Assembly (NCBI RefSeq): GCF_965278975.1
Contig: NZ_OZ257126.1
Coordinates: 992,001-1,056,000 of the forward strand
Origin: Ferrovibrio sp965278975
GTDB taxonomy: Bacteria; Pseudomonadota; Alphaproteobacteria; Ferrovibrionales; Ferrovibrionaceae
Direction of reading: 5' to 3'
Length of the DNA stretch: 64,000 nt
Shown one piece after another: positions 52,980 to 61,403 of this stretch. The notes under the pieces are model-generated. The model saw only the letters and a list, made by a program, of their open reading frames with translations. It did no database searches and was not told where the DNA came from. The position numbers and the translations under genes are program-made. How positions within the stretch are numbered: the stretch's first letter is position 1; every line of letters begins with the position of its first letter.

Positions 52980-53750
52980 CTAGGACGAGAGGAAGCCGCC
53001 GTCGAGGCAGAGATTATGGCCGACCATGTAGCCGGCCGCATTGCTCGCCAGCCAGACGACGGCTTCCGCCACTTCTTCCGGCTCGCCCATGCGGCGGATC
53101 GGCAGGCCATCGGCCACCGCCTTCATATCGGCAATGCCCGACGCCAGCATCATCGGCGTCTTCACCCTGCCTGGTGACACGGCATTGATGCGAATCCCCT
53201 GCGGGCCATATTCCAGCGCCGCCGATTTGGTCAGCGACAGCAGGGCCGCCTTGGACGCCGAATAGACGCTCAAGCCCGGATTGGGATTGCGCACGCCGCT
53301 GACCGAAGCGGTGTTGATGATGACCCCGGCGCCCTGCGCGCCTTCACGCCGGGTCTGTGCCAGCATCGCCTTGATCTGTGTCTGCATCGCCAGGAACACG
53401 GCGCGCAGGTTGGTATCCAGGATATGGGTATAGACATCGAGGCCCTGTTCGGCGAGCAAGGCCCGCTTCTCCTGCGCCCCGGCATTGTTGAACGCCACAT
53501 CCAGCCGGCCGAAACGCGACAGCGCCGCCTGCACCAGCACCCCAGGCGCGGCGACATCCTTCACATCATTGAGCAGGAACTGCGCCTCAGCCCCGAGCGC
53601 GGCACAGGCCGCACGCACTTCATCGCCGCGCGCGGCATCGCGGCCGCCCAAGGTGAGCCGCGCGCCACGCTTAGCGAAGGCCAGCGCGGTGGCACGGCCG
53701 ATACCCGACGTGGCGCCGGAAATGAGGATGCTCTGCCCAGAAAATTCCAT
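52980..53750 (-). CDS. SDR-family oxidoreductase
   Basis: A 256-residue classical SDR. TGxxxGIG appears as SGATSGIG, the NAG motif is FNNAGAQEK and the catalytic set is TASVSGVRNPNPGLSVYSASK. CLDGGFLSS closes the protein. Two-residue tail and length are family-normal. Preceded 60 bp upstream by the GST gene end, on the same strand. Confidence 0.87.
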   Translation of the reverse strand: MEFSGQSILISGATSGIGRATALAFAKRGARLTLGGRDAARGDEVRAACAALGAEAQFLLNDVKDVAAPGVLVQAALSRFGRLDVAFNNAGAQEKRALLAEQGLDVYTHILDTNLRAVFLAMQTQIKAMLAQTRREGAQGAGVIINTASVSGVRNPNPGLSVYSASKAALLSLTKSAALEYGPQGIRINAVSPGRVKTPMMLASGIADMKAVADGLPIRRMGEPEEVAEAVVWLASNAAGYMVGHNLCLDGGFLSS

Positions 53751-53810
53751 GCCGCCACTCTAGCCGCGGCGAGGCCGCCGGTATTGGAAAAAAATCAGGC
53801 CCGCTGGCGC

Positions 53811-54419
53811 TTAAGCCCGGGCGGTCGGCCGGCTGGTGACGCGGCCATACCAGGCGGTGAGGTTCTGCAACTCGGGCGGGATCGGCAGCTTGCAGCCGCG
53901 CGCCAGCAGCAGGGCGCATTGCCCGGTGATATCGGCGATGCTGTAGCGGTCGCCGACGAAATAGTCCTTGCCGGCCAGTTCCTCATCCAGCCAGGCCATG
54001 CGCGCCAGCAGGTATTGCTGGCTGAACTGGCCGTAATCGGCATATTGCGTGGCGCGGCCGACCCAGAAGGGATGGGTGTGGCGGAAGACATTGGTGGCCG
54101 GGATCGCCACTTCATGCTCCAGCCGCCGCGTCCACATCTCGACCTGGGCGCGTTCAAGCATGGTGGTGCCAAACAGCGGCGGCTCTGGCTGCATCTCCTC
54201 GAAATAGCGGCAGATGGCGAGCGATTCCGTGAGGATGGTGCCGTCATCCAGTTCCAGCAGCGGCAGGGTACCGAGCGGATTCTTGGCCAGGAATTCCGGC
54301 GTGCGGTTGTCGCCGGTATCCATGTCTAGCACGATGGTTTCTAGCTTGATGCCCTTCTCGGCCATGAAGATGCGCACCCGGCGCGGGTTCATGCCGTTCT
54401 TAAGATCGTAGAATTTCAC
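53811..54419 (-). CDS. Glutathione S-transferase family protein
   Basis: A protein of about 202 residues starting with GTG (54419), which forms a 4-bp overlap with the preceding stop and has GAGGAA upstream. N-terminal thioredoxin-like domain: MKFYDLKNGMNPRRVRIFMAEKG, with NPRRVR where many GSTs have SPxxRKV; NPLGTLPLLELDDGTILTESLAICRYFE is the glutathione site. C-terminal helical domain: RYSIADITGQCALLLA. Coupled to a dehalogenase-like hydrolase gene, so it may deal with halogenated or reactive products. Confidence 0.9.
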   Translation of the reverse strand: MKFYDLKNGMNPRRVRIFMAEKGIKLETIVLDMDTGDNRTPEFLAKNPLGTLPLLELDDGTILTESLAICRYFEEMQPEPPLFGTTMLERAQVEMWTRRLEHEVAIPATNVFRHTHPFWVGRATQYADYGQFSQQYLLARMAWLDEELAGKDYFVGDRYSIADITGQCALLLARGCKLPIPPELQNLTAWYGRVTSRPTARA

Positions 54420-55333
54420 GTTCGTTCCTCGCCCAGGAAATCCAGCAGCGCCGCCAGTGTTGCGTCTGGCGCTTCCTCCTGCAAGGTATGGCCGCAATCC
54501 AGCGGCCCGCCGCGTACATCCAGCGCCTTGTCGCGCCAGGTTGCCAGCACATCGTAAAGCGCACCGACCGTGCCCTTGCCGCCCCACAGGGCGAGCAAGG
54601 GTGCCGCAACGCGCTTGTCGGCATCGGCGGCATCATGTTCCAGGTCGATGCCGGCGGCGGCGCGGTAATCCTCGCAGATGGCGCGGATGGTCTCGGGCTT
54701 TGAATAGCAGCGCAGATACTCGGCGAAGATTTCTTCGCCGGTGGCACCGGGCGTCTTGCTCTGGCCATTGATATGGTGACGCAGGAAAAACGCCGGATCG
54801 TTCAGGATCAGGGTTTCCGGGAAAGGCGCCGGCTGGATCAGGAAGAACCACCAGAAATACCGCGTGGCGAAAGCCTTGTCGGTGCGTGCATACATCGTCG
54901 CGGTCGGCGCGATGTCGATGACGGCCAGGCGCTCCACAGCGTCGGGCCAGTCCAGTGCCAGGCGATGCGCCACGCGGGCGCCGCGATCATGGCCGACGAT
55001 GGCAAAGCGGTCATGCCCCAGCAGCCGCATCAGCGCCACCTGGTCGGCGGCCATGGCGCGCTTTGAGTAATGGATCTGCTTTTCGCCGCCTTCGGGCTTG
55101 GATGAATCGCCATAGCCGCGCAGATCGGCGGCAATCACCGTGAAACGTTCGGCCAGAGTCGGGGCAATCTTGTGCCAGGTGGCATGGGTCTGCGGATGCC
55201 CGTGCAGCAGCAGCAATGGCGGGCCGGATCCCGCTATCGCGGCGCGCAGCGTGATATCGGCCGTGATGCGCGCATCAATCAGGCGGAAATTTTTAAGGAA
55301 GGGCGACGCACCATGTTCAACAATCTCGGGCAA
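54416..55333 (-). CDS. Alpha/beta hydrolase, haloacetate (fluoroacetate) dehalogenase-like
   Basis: A 305-residue hydrolase. The oxyanion loop is LHGHPQTHATWHKIAP. The nucleophile Asp lies in VGHDRGARVAHR with the two carboxylate-binding arginines (DRGAR and HR). CEDYRAAAGIDLEHD keeps the Tyr that helps bind halide. The base His is in DCGHTLQEEAPD. Where fluoroacetate dehalogenases have a His-Trp pair, this protein reads RYFWWFFLIQPAP, with Trp at the His position. C-F cleavage is therefore uncertain; another haloacid or ester is possible. Just upstream of the GST gene and downstream of soxA in the same direction. Confidence 0.85.
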   Translation of the reverse strand: MPEIVEHGASPFLKNFRLIDARITADITLRAAIAGSGPPLLLLHGHPQTHATWHKIAPTLAERFTVIAADLRGYGDSSKPEGGEKQIHYSKRAMAADQVALMRLLGHDRFAIVGHDRGARVAHRLALDWPDAVERLAVIDIAPTATMYARTDKAFATRYFWWFFLIQPAPFPETLILNDPAFFLRHHINGQSKTPGATGEEIFAEYLRCYSKPETIRAICEDYRAAAGIDLEHDAADADKRVAAPLLALWGGKGTVGALYDVLATWRDKALDVRGGPLDCGHTLQEEAPDATLAALLDFLGEERT

Positions 55334-56113
55334 TCAGGGCCTCACCGCCGGGGTTTCCATCGCCATGCCCTTGGCGCGCTGGGCGAGATACAGCTCCAGC
55401 TCCACCAGTTCCGGCGCGCCGAAGGCATGCGGCTCGGCGCGCACGCCGATCATGCAATTGCGCAGGCGGCGCTGCAACGATCCCAGCCCCTGCCATTCCA
55501 GGCGGTAGATCGGATAGCCATTGGCATGGCCCTGGGGGATAGGGCTGCCGCCGAGCTTCTGGCCCCAATTCTGCTCATGGCATTGCGCACAGGAGAAATT
55601 GAGCTGCCCAATGCGGCGCTCGAACGCCGCCCGGCCGCGCTCGATGAACGGCTTGAGCCGCGCATCCTCGGGCGGCGCCAGCGGCAGCCCGCGCGATTGC
55701 TGGCCGATATAAGCCGTGAGACTGAGCAATGGCCGGCTTTCCGGCGCATAGGCTGCCTGGCCCTGGCGTTCGCTGCGACAGCGGTTGATCTGGCCGGAAA
55801 GGTCTATCGGCTGCTGCGTCTTTTCATCATAGGCCGGATAGCGCGCCGCCACGCCGCGCATGCTGCCATCTGTATGGCAGGAGGCGCAGCTTCTTTCGCC
55901 TTGGCGCCACAGCGCCTCGCCCTCTGCCACCCACAGCATGCCGGGATTGAGCGTATCATCGCGCTGCATCGCCTGGCTTTCGCTGCCCATGAAATCGAAG
56001 CCGGAGCGGCGTTCGGCCAATGGTATGTCGCCGGCATGCGCCGGCAGGGGTATATCGCCGGCAAGCGCCGGCAGGCTGAACAGCAGCACCAGCAGGAAAA
56101 AGCCGCGCGTCAT
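55334..56113 (-). CDS. soxA: Sulfur oxidation c-type cytochrome SoxA
   Basis: A 259-residue periplasmic diheme cytochrome of the Sox thiosulfate-oxidising system. Signal peptide 1-18. Heme sites are C76-A-S-C-H80 and C175-A-Q-C-H179. The active-site cysteine that carries the persulfide is C220 in RRLRNCMIGVRAEPHAFGAPEL. It forms SoxXA with SoxX, which joins thiosulfate to the SoxY cysteine. A 27-bp tandem duplication near the start gives AGDIPLPAHAGDIPL after the signal. Last gene of a tightly packed operon; overlaps soxZ by 4 bp. Confidence 0.95.
   Translation of the reverse strand: MTRGFFLLVLLFSLPALAGDIPLPAHAGDIPLAERRSGFDFMGSESQAMQRDDTLNPGMLWVAEGEALWRQGERSCASCHTDGSMRGVAARYPAYDEKTQQPIDLSGQINRCRSERQGQAAYAPESRPLLSLTAYIGQQSRGLPLAPPEDARLKPFIERGRAAFERRIGQLNFSCAQCHEQNWGQKLGGSPIPQGHANGYPIYRLEWQGLGSLQRRLRNCMIGVRAEPHAFGAPELVELELYLAQRAKGMAMETPAVRP
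56022..56075 (-). repeat. 27-bp tandem duplication in the soxA leader
   Basis: Two 27-bp copies, 56022-56048 and 56049-56075, differ at two positions and add nine residues (AGDIPLPAH then AGDIPLAER) at the signal cleavage region of SoxA. Confidence 0.85.
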
Positions 56114-56430
56114 GTCACCGTGATCGCGATGGTCTCGGTCTGGCTGAAGCCGTTATCGCCTTCCCAGGTGAAGCTGAGCATGCCGCTCTCGGTGGCAACC
56201 GTCGTGAAGGAAATGAAGGGATTGGCGGCAATGGCCTGATGCATGTCGGCCCGGAACACCACCTCGCCGCCATAATGGCAGGTGAAACGGCGGATGATAT
56301 CGCGCGGCGCCACTTGGCCATCGGGGCCGGGACGGTAGCCGGTTTCCATCGGATGCGAGATCAGGGTGCGGATCTCGAATACCTCACCCCGCTTCACGCT
56401 GCGGGGAAAATTGATCAATGCGCGGGTCAT
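56110..56430 (-). CDS. soxZ: Thiosulfate oxidation carrier complex protein SoxZ
   Basis: A 106-residue beta-sandwich protein. It starts MTRALINFPRSVKRGEVFEIRTLISHPMETGYRP and ends ISFTTVATESGMLSFTWEGDNGFSQTETIAITV, the full SoxZ pattern. It is the partner of SoxY, stabilising the carrier arm. ATG 56430 is the normal family start, 4 bp after the soxY stop. Confidence 0.95.
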   Translation of the reverse strand: MTRALINFPRSVKRGEVFEIRTLISHPMETGYRPGPDGQVAPRDIIRRFTCHYGGEVVFRADMHQAIAANPFISFTTVATESGMLSFTWEGDNGFSQTETIAITVT

Positions 56431-56434
56431 GCTC

Positions 56435-56875
56435 TTACCCCTCCACGCAGGCGGCCAGGGTGACGATGACATTGGCGCTATCCGACCACACGCTGCCATC
56501 GCTCATCACCGCCAGCGCCGTCACCGCCTGCGAGGTCGCCAGCCGCATCCGCGTGGTGACGATGGCGCGGCCCGAACGGGGACTCAAGTGAAACACCGCC
56601 ACATGCGGCTGCGGGTTGGCTTCGGTGAACAGGGCGAATTTCGCCACATGATCCGTAGCTGTCATCGGGCTTTCGGCAGTGAGCGTCACCGACACGCTGT
56701 TGCCGTTCTCGACCAGGGGCGAGATATCGAGCTTGATGCGGCCGGGCCGGATCGCGGCCTCGCCGAGCAGGGCGCGGATCGCCTCCTGCATCGCCTGCGG
56801 CGTGGCCATAGAGGGCCGCACCAGCAGCAACGAGGCCGCACCCGCAAGGATCATGCGCCGGTTTGCCTTCAGCAT
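56435..56875 (-). CDS. soxY: Thiosulfate oxidation carrier protein SoxY, unusual C-terminus
   Basis: A 146-residue periplasmic carrier with a Tat-like signal (ANRRMILAGAASLLL). The core has LDISPLVENGNSVSVTLTAESPM and FHLSPRSGRAIVTTRMRLATSQAVTALAVMSDGSVW. Sulfur is carried on a C-terminal cysteine. In standard SoxY the arm ends GGCGG, whereas here it reads AACVEG (C143). The Cys is present but the flexible glycines are replaced, so arm mobility may differ. It pairs with SoxZ. Confidence 0.93.
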   Translation of the reverse strand: MLKANRRMILAGAASLLLVRPSMATPQAMQEAIRALLGEAAIRPGRIKLDISPLVENGNSVSVTLTAESPMTATDHVAKFALFTEANPQPHVAVFHLSPRSGRAIVTTRMRLATSQAVTALAVMSDGSVWSDSANVIVTLAACVEG

Positions 56876-56878
56876 GGC

Positions 56879-57307
56879 CTACTCCCGTAATGTGGCCAGG
56901 AACACCACCACATCCTCGATCTCCTGCGCCGACAGGATCGGCTTGTCCTGCCAGGCCGCACCAACCTGGCGCAGGCCATCGCGGCGATAATAGGACGGCA
57001 TCAGCGAATCCGGGTTGAGCGCCCGGCTATCGGCGATGCGCAACCGCAACTGCGCCAGATTCCAACGCGTGCCGGCGCCGGCCAGGCTCGGCGCCAGGCT
57101 GCCCTGGAAGCGCTCCTCGGCGAACGGCCCGCTATGGCAGAGCAGGCAGAGGCCTTTCTGCCGGCTGACCACGATGGCACGGCCCCGCATGGCATCGCCG
57201 ACCAGCCCAGGCTCCAGCGGCTGGCGCAATTCATCGCTTTGCGCCAGCGCCGATTGGCTGAGCAGCGCCGCACAGAGAACCAGGAATCCGAACCGCCTTA
57301 GCGCCAC
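56879..57307 (-). CDS. soxX: Sulfur oxidation c-type cytochrome SoxX
   Basis: A 142-residue monoheme cytochrome with a signal peptide (to about residue 22, ALAQ). Heme site C54-L-L-C-H58; the axial methionine is M103 in NPDSLMPSYYRRDGL, a SoxX signature. It accepts electrons from SoxA. It lies 6 bp after the molybdenum-hydroxylase gene and 3 bp before soxY, indicating one transcript. Confidence 0.94.
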   Translation of the reverse strand: MALRRFGFLVLCAALLSQSALAQSDELRQPLEPGLVGDAMRGRAIVVSRQKGLCLLCHSGPFAEERFQGSLAPSLAGAGTRWNLAQLRLRIADSRALNPDSLMPSYYRRDGLRQVGAAWQDKPILSAQEIEDVVVFLATLRE

Positions 57308-57313
57308 GGCGCC

Positions 57314-59503
57314 TCAGGCGGATTTCAGATCGTGATTCTTCAGCGGCAGGCTGCGCACCCGCTTGCCGGTGGCGGCGAAGATGGCGTTCAGCACCGCCGG
57401 CGCAGCAACCGCGATGGTCGGCTCGCCAACACCGCCCCAGAAACCACCCGAGGGGATCAGCACGCTTTCCACCTTCGGCATCTCGTCGATCCGCATCATC
57501 GGGTAGGTATCGAAATTCTCCTGCTCGATGCGGCCCTTGGCGACGGTACATTCGCCATAGAGCGCCGCCGTGAGGCCATAGACGAAGGAGCCTTCGATCT
57601 GTGCCTCGACCTGCTGTGGATTCACCACATGGCCCGGATCGGTGGAGGCGACGATGCGATGTACCTTCACCTTGCCATCCTTCGATACCGAGACCTCGGC
57701 ACAGGCCGCGACATAGGCGCCGAAGCCCATGCATTGCGCCAGGCCACGGAACACCCCGGCCGGGGCCGCCTTGCCCCAGCCCGCCTTCTCGGCCACCGCC
57801 TCCAGCACCGCGCGGTGCTTCGGATGATTGGCCATCAGCTTGCGGCGGAATTCCAGCGGATCCTTGTTCGCCGCCTTGGCCATCTCATCGATGAAGCATT
57901 CGAGGTAGATGGTGTTCTGGTTCAGGTTCACGCCGCGCCAGAAGCCCGGCGGCACATGCGGATTGCGCATGGCATGGTCGATCAGCAGGTTCGGGAAGCT
58001 GTAGCCGATCGAGGCTTCCGGCCCCGGCGGATTGAGGCCCTGGAACACCACCGGATCGACGCCGTTGCGGATATTCTGCGGGAAGATGCCGGCAACGATG
58101 GACTGGCCGGAAATGCGCATGTGCAAAGCCTGCACATCGCCATTGGCATCCAGCGCCGCTGTCATCTTGCATTGCGTGACCGGATGATAGCGGCCATGCA
58201 GCATGTCCTCCTCGCGCGACCACAGCAGCTTCACCGGCACGCCCGGCATCTCCTTGGCGACCACCACCGCCTGGCGCACCCAGTCATGCACCGCGCCGCG
58301 GCGGCCGAAACCGCCGCCGAGATGCAGCTTGTAGACCTCGCATTTCGCCGGCGGCAGCCCGGAAGCCTCCGAGGCCGCAGCCAGTGCCGCTTCGCCGTTC
58401 TGCGTCGGCGTCCACACCTCGCAGAAATCCGGCGTCCACTTGGCGGTGGCGTTCATCGGCTCCATGGTGGCGTGGTTCTGGAACGGATAGCCGTAGGTGG
58501 CGGTGACGACGCGCCCGCCCGCAGGCGCCCCTTGCGCCAGTACAGTGAGGGCCTCGCCGACCTTGTTACCAACGGCGGCTTCCTTGGCATCCAGGCCCTC
58601 GCGCAGCATGGCGGCAATGCTCTCGCTGGAAACATTGGCATGCAGGCCTTCATCCCAGACGATGGCCATGCCATCCAGCGCGGTCTTGGCCCGCCACCAG
58701 GTATCGGCAATCACCGCCACGGCGGAATCGCCCACCTGCACAACTTTCTTCACCCCGGGCTGCTTCATCGCACCGGCGGCATCGAAGCTTTTCACCTTGC
58801 CGCCGAAGACCGGGCAATCCTTGATCGCTGCATTGAGCATGCCGGGCAGTTGCAGATCGGCGCCATAGACCTGCTTGCCGGTAAGCTTTTCCACTGTGTC
58901 GAGGCGCTTCACCGGCTTGCCGGCGATCTTCCAGTCCTTCGGATCCTTCAGCGCCACATCAGTCGGCGGGGTCAGCTTGCCCGCTGCATCGGCGAGCTGG
59001 CCATAGCGCAGCGTGCGGCCCGAGGGGCGATGGGTGACGACGCTGTTGGCGGCCACACATTCCGCCACCGGTACTTTCCATTGCTCGGCAGCGGCCTGCA
59101 CCAGCATCATGCGCGCGGCGGCACCGCCCTTGCGCACATAATCATGCGACTCGCGGATGCCTCTGCTGCCGCCGGTGGAGAAATTGCCCCAAGCGCGGTT
59201 GCGTGCCAGATTCTGGCCCGGCGTCGGATATTCCGTCGTCACCTTGGCCCAATTGCATTCCAGTTCCTCGGCGACCAATTGCGCCAGGCCGGTAAGCGAG
59301 CCCTGGCCCATTTCCGAGCGGGCGATGCGGATCACCACGGTATCGTCCGGCTTCACCACCACCCAGGCATTGATTTCCGGTGGGATGGCGGCCTGCGCTT
59401 TCGCATCGCCGAACGGGATGTGGAAGCCAAGCGTAAGCCCGGCAGTGGCGGCACCAGCGGTGGCAAGGAAGCCCCGGCGGGAGATCGGCTTGAGTTCAGT
59501 CAT
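57314..59503 (-). CDS. Periplasmic molybdenum hydroxylase large subunit (IorB-like, XDH family)
   Basis: A 729-residue molybdopterin-binding subunit of the isoquinoline 1-oxidoreductase/aldehyde oxidase type. The Tat signal is ISRRGFLATAGAATAGLTLGF. Molybdopterin-binding loops include ARSEMGQGSLTGLAQLVAEELE and HLGGGFGRRG. The catalytic Glu is E694 in GGFWGGVGEPTI. With the [2Fe-2S] subunit it forms a two-subunit, FAD-free enzyme that normally passes electrons to a cytochrome. soxX starts 6 bp after its stop, so SoxXA cytochromes could be physical neighbours. Substrate unknown. Confidence 0.9.
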   Translation of the reverse strand: MTELKPISRRGFLATAGAATAGLTLGFHIPFGDAKAQAAIPPEINAWVVVKPDDTVVIRIARSEMGQGSLTGLAQLVAEELECNWAKVTTEYPTPGQNLARNRAWGNFSTGGSRGIRESHDYVRKGGAAARMMLVQAAAEQWKVPVAECVAANSVVTHRPSGRTLRYGQLADAAGKLTPPTDVALKDPKDWKIAGKPVKRLDTVEKLTGKQVYGADLQLPGMLNAAIKDCPVFGGKVKSFDAAGAMKQPGVKKVVQVGDSAVAVIADTWWRAKTALDGMAIVWDEGLHANVSSESIAAMLREGLDAKEAAVGNKVGEALTVLAQGAPAGGRVVTATYGYPFQNHATMEPMNATAKWTPDFCEVWTPTQNGEAALAAASEASGLPPAKCEVYKLHLGGGFGRRGAVHDWVRQAVVVAKEMPGVPVKLLWSREEDMLHGRYHPVTQCKMTAALDANGDVQALHMRISGQSIVAGIFPQNIRNGVDPVVFQGLNPPGPEASIGYSFPNLLIDHAMRNPHVPPGFWRGVNLNQNTIYLECFIDEMAKAANKDPLEFRRKLMANHPKHRAVLEAVAEKAGWGKAAPAGVFRGLAQCMGFGAYVAACAEVSVSKDGKVKVHRIVASTDPGHVVNPQQVEAQIEGSFVYGLTAALYGECTVAKGRIEQENFDTYPMMRIDEMPKVESVLIPSGGFWGGVGEPTIAVAAPAVLNAIFAATGKRVRSLPLKNHDLKSA

Positions 59504-59517
59504 CGCGCGTCCTCCCC

Positions 59518-59967
59518 TTAACCGGCTGCCGCCGCCTTGATGGCGGCGCGGACGCGGTTATAGGTGCCGCAACGGCAGATATTGGTGATTTCGTTGTCGA
59601 TGTCGGCATCGGTCGGCTTCGGCTTCTGCTTCAGCAGCGCGGCGGCGGCCATGATCATGCCGCACTGGCAATAGCCGCATTGCGGCACATCCAGCGCCGC
59701 CCAGGCCTTCTGCACCGGATGCGAGCCATCGGGCGACAGGCCCTCAATGGTGACGATCTTCTGTTCCTCGGTGAAGGCTGAAGCCGGCATCGAGCAGGAA
59801 CGCACCGCTTCGCCGTCGATATGCACGGTGCAGGCACCGCATTGCGCCACGCCGCAGCCATACTTGGTGCCGGTGAGGCGAAGCTGTTCGCGCAGCACCC
59901 AGAGCAGGGGGGTATCTTCCTCGGCCTGGAATTCCTGCACCTTGCCGTTCACGTTCAATTTCGCCAT
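59518..59967 (-). CDS. [2Fe-2S] subunit of the molybdenum hydroxylase (IorA-like)
   Basis: A 149-residue protein with two [2Fe-2S] clusters. The plant-type cluster uses C38, C43, C46 and C58 (YGCGVAQCGACTVHIDG...C). The second uses C97, C100, C131 and C133 (PQCGYCQCGM and CRCGTY). No FAD subunit is adjacent. It lies 14 bp upstream of the large subunit gene. It lacks its own signal and probably is exported with the Tat-tagged partner. First gene of the six-gene operon. Confidence 0.92.
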   Translation of the reverse strand: MAKLNVNGKVQEFQAEEDTPLLWVLREQLRLTGTKYGCGVAQCGACTVHIDGEAVRSCSMPASAFTEEQKIVTIEGLSPDGSHPVQKAWAALDVPQCGYCQCGMIMAAAALLKQKPKPTDADIDNEITNICRCGTYNRVRAAIKAAAAG

Positions 59968-60212
59968 GGCCGTTCTCCTGAGCCTTCCTTATCGGGATAT
60001 TGGGGGCAAAACGGCAGGCGATAACCCGGCTGGGGCCTGCCGGCTGAATAATGCGCTGATAAATTAGCTTAACGTATTGCCCGGGGCGGCTGCCAGAGGG
60101 TTTGATGCCGTCGCCGCATTGCAACAGGGTTCCTCGCCCTGGCCTGGGATGCGTGTTTTTGCCAATATGCGGCGCCGATTCCACACCGCCGCGCATCAGG
60201 AGAGACCAAGGC
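59968..60212. promoter_or_regulatory. Divergent promoter region of the sox/molybdenum operon and pyrC
   Basis: A 245-bp gap between divergent genes. It contains the small dyad GCTGATAAATTAGC near 60055-60070 and RBS AGGAGA ahead of pyrC. No operator or riboswitch was recognised. Confidence 0.3.
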
Positions 60213-61247
60213 ATGAGCAGTAACGATCTGGTGATCATCAAGCCGGATGACTGGCATGCCCATCTGCGCGACGGCGACGTGATGCAGACCGTGCTGCCGC
60301 ATACGGCGGCGCAGTTCGCCCGCGCCATCGTGATGCCGAACCTGAAGCCGCCGATAACGACAATGGCCGCCGCCGAGGCCTACCGCCAGCGCATCCTGGC
60401 GGCCCTGCCTAAAGGTGCCGGCTTCCAGCCGCTGATGACGGCCTATCTGACCGACACGATTGAGGCCGAGGAAATCCGCCGCGGCCATGAGGCCGGCGCC
60501 TGGGTGGCGGCCAAGCTCTATCCGGCGGGCGCCACCACCAATTCGGCCCATGGCGTTACCGATCTGGCCAAGATCCGGCCGGTGCTGGCGATGATGGAAC
60601 GGATCGGCATGCCGCTGCTGGTGCATGGCGAAGTGACCGACCACAGCGTGGATATCTTCGACCGCGAGAAGGTATTCATCGACCGCACGCTGACCAAACT
60701 GCTGCAGGATTTCCCTGAGCTCAAAGTGGTGCTGGAACACATCACCACCGCCGAGGCCGCCGATTTCGTGAAGGACCGCGCGCCGCAGCTCGCCGCCACC
60801 ATCACACCGCACCACCTGATGATCAACCGCACGGATATTTTCACCGGCGGCATAAGGCCGCATTTCTACTGCCTGCCGATCGCCAAGCGCGAGACCCACC
60901 GCCTGGCCCTGCGCCGCGCCGCTACCTCCGGTGAGGCCTGCTATTTCCTCGGCACGGATACGGCGCCGCACGCCGCCCATACCAAGGAAGCCGCCTGCGG
61001 CTGCGCCGGCATCTTCAATGCCCCCACGGCGATGCAATGCTATGCCCAGGTATTCGAGGAAGAAGGCGCGCTGGACCAGCTTGAAGCCTTCGCCTCGCTG
61101 AACGGCCCGCGCTTCTATGGCCTGCCGGTGAATGCCGAGAAAATCACCCTGCGCAAGCAGACCGCCAGCATCCCGGCGGAAATCCCCTTGGGTAGCGACC
61201 GCCTGGTGGTATTCGGCAGCGAGAATCTCGGCTGGTCGCTGGTTTAG
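60213..61247 (+). CDS. pyrC: Dihydroorotase
   Basis: A 344-residue homodimeric-type dihydroorotase of pyrimidine synthesis. Zinc ligands H15 and H17 are in DDWHAHLRDG; the carboxylated lysine is K101 in AAKLYPAGATTNS. The later metal ligands are in LVHGEVTD and VLEHITT, and the catalytic Asp is in FLGTDTAPHA. Length and motifs match E. coli PyrC. ATG 60213 is preferred over an upstream in-frame ATG because AGGAGAG precedes it. Confidence 0.96.
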   Translation: MSSNDLVIIKPDDWHAHLRDGDVMQTVLPHTAAQFARAIVMPNLKPPITTMAAAEAYRQRILAALPKGAGFQPLMTAYLTDTIEAEEIRRGHEAGAWVAAKLYPAGATTNSAHGVTDLAKIRPVLAMMERIGMPLLVHGEVTDHSVDIFDREKVFIDRTLTKLLQDFPELKVVLEHITTAEAADFVKDRAPQLAATITPHHLMINRTDIFTGGIRPHFYCLPIAKRETHRLALRRAATSGEACYFLGTDTAPHAAHTKEAACGCAGIFNAPTAMQCYAQVFEEEGALDQLEAFASLNGPRFYGLPVNAEKITLRKQTASIPAEIPLGSDRLVVFGSENLGWSLV

Positions 61248-61268
61248 ACTCGGCGCCCCCAACTTTTT

Positions 61269-61374
61269 GTCACCCTCGCGAAAGCGAGGGTCCCATTTGA
61301 AATGGGATACCCGCTTTCGCGGGTATGACATGAAATGTCAAAAGCGATACCCCTCGCTTGCGCGAGGGTGACAA
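61269..61374. repeat. Cluster of three REP-like palindromes
   Basis: CACCCTCGC-GAAA-GCGAGGGTCCCAT (61271-61296), ATGGGATACCCGC-TTTC-GCGGGTATGAC (61302-61329) and GATACCCCTCGC-TTGC-GCGAGGGTGAC (61346-61372). These are variants of the elements near 17020 and 33751, in alternating orientation. They lie between convergent pyrC and an oxidoreductase gene. Confidence 0.85.
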
Positions 61375-61403
61375 ATTAAAAGAATCAACAAAAAGCAGTA
61401 GAG

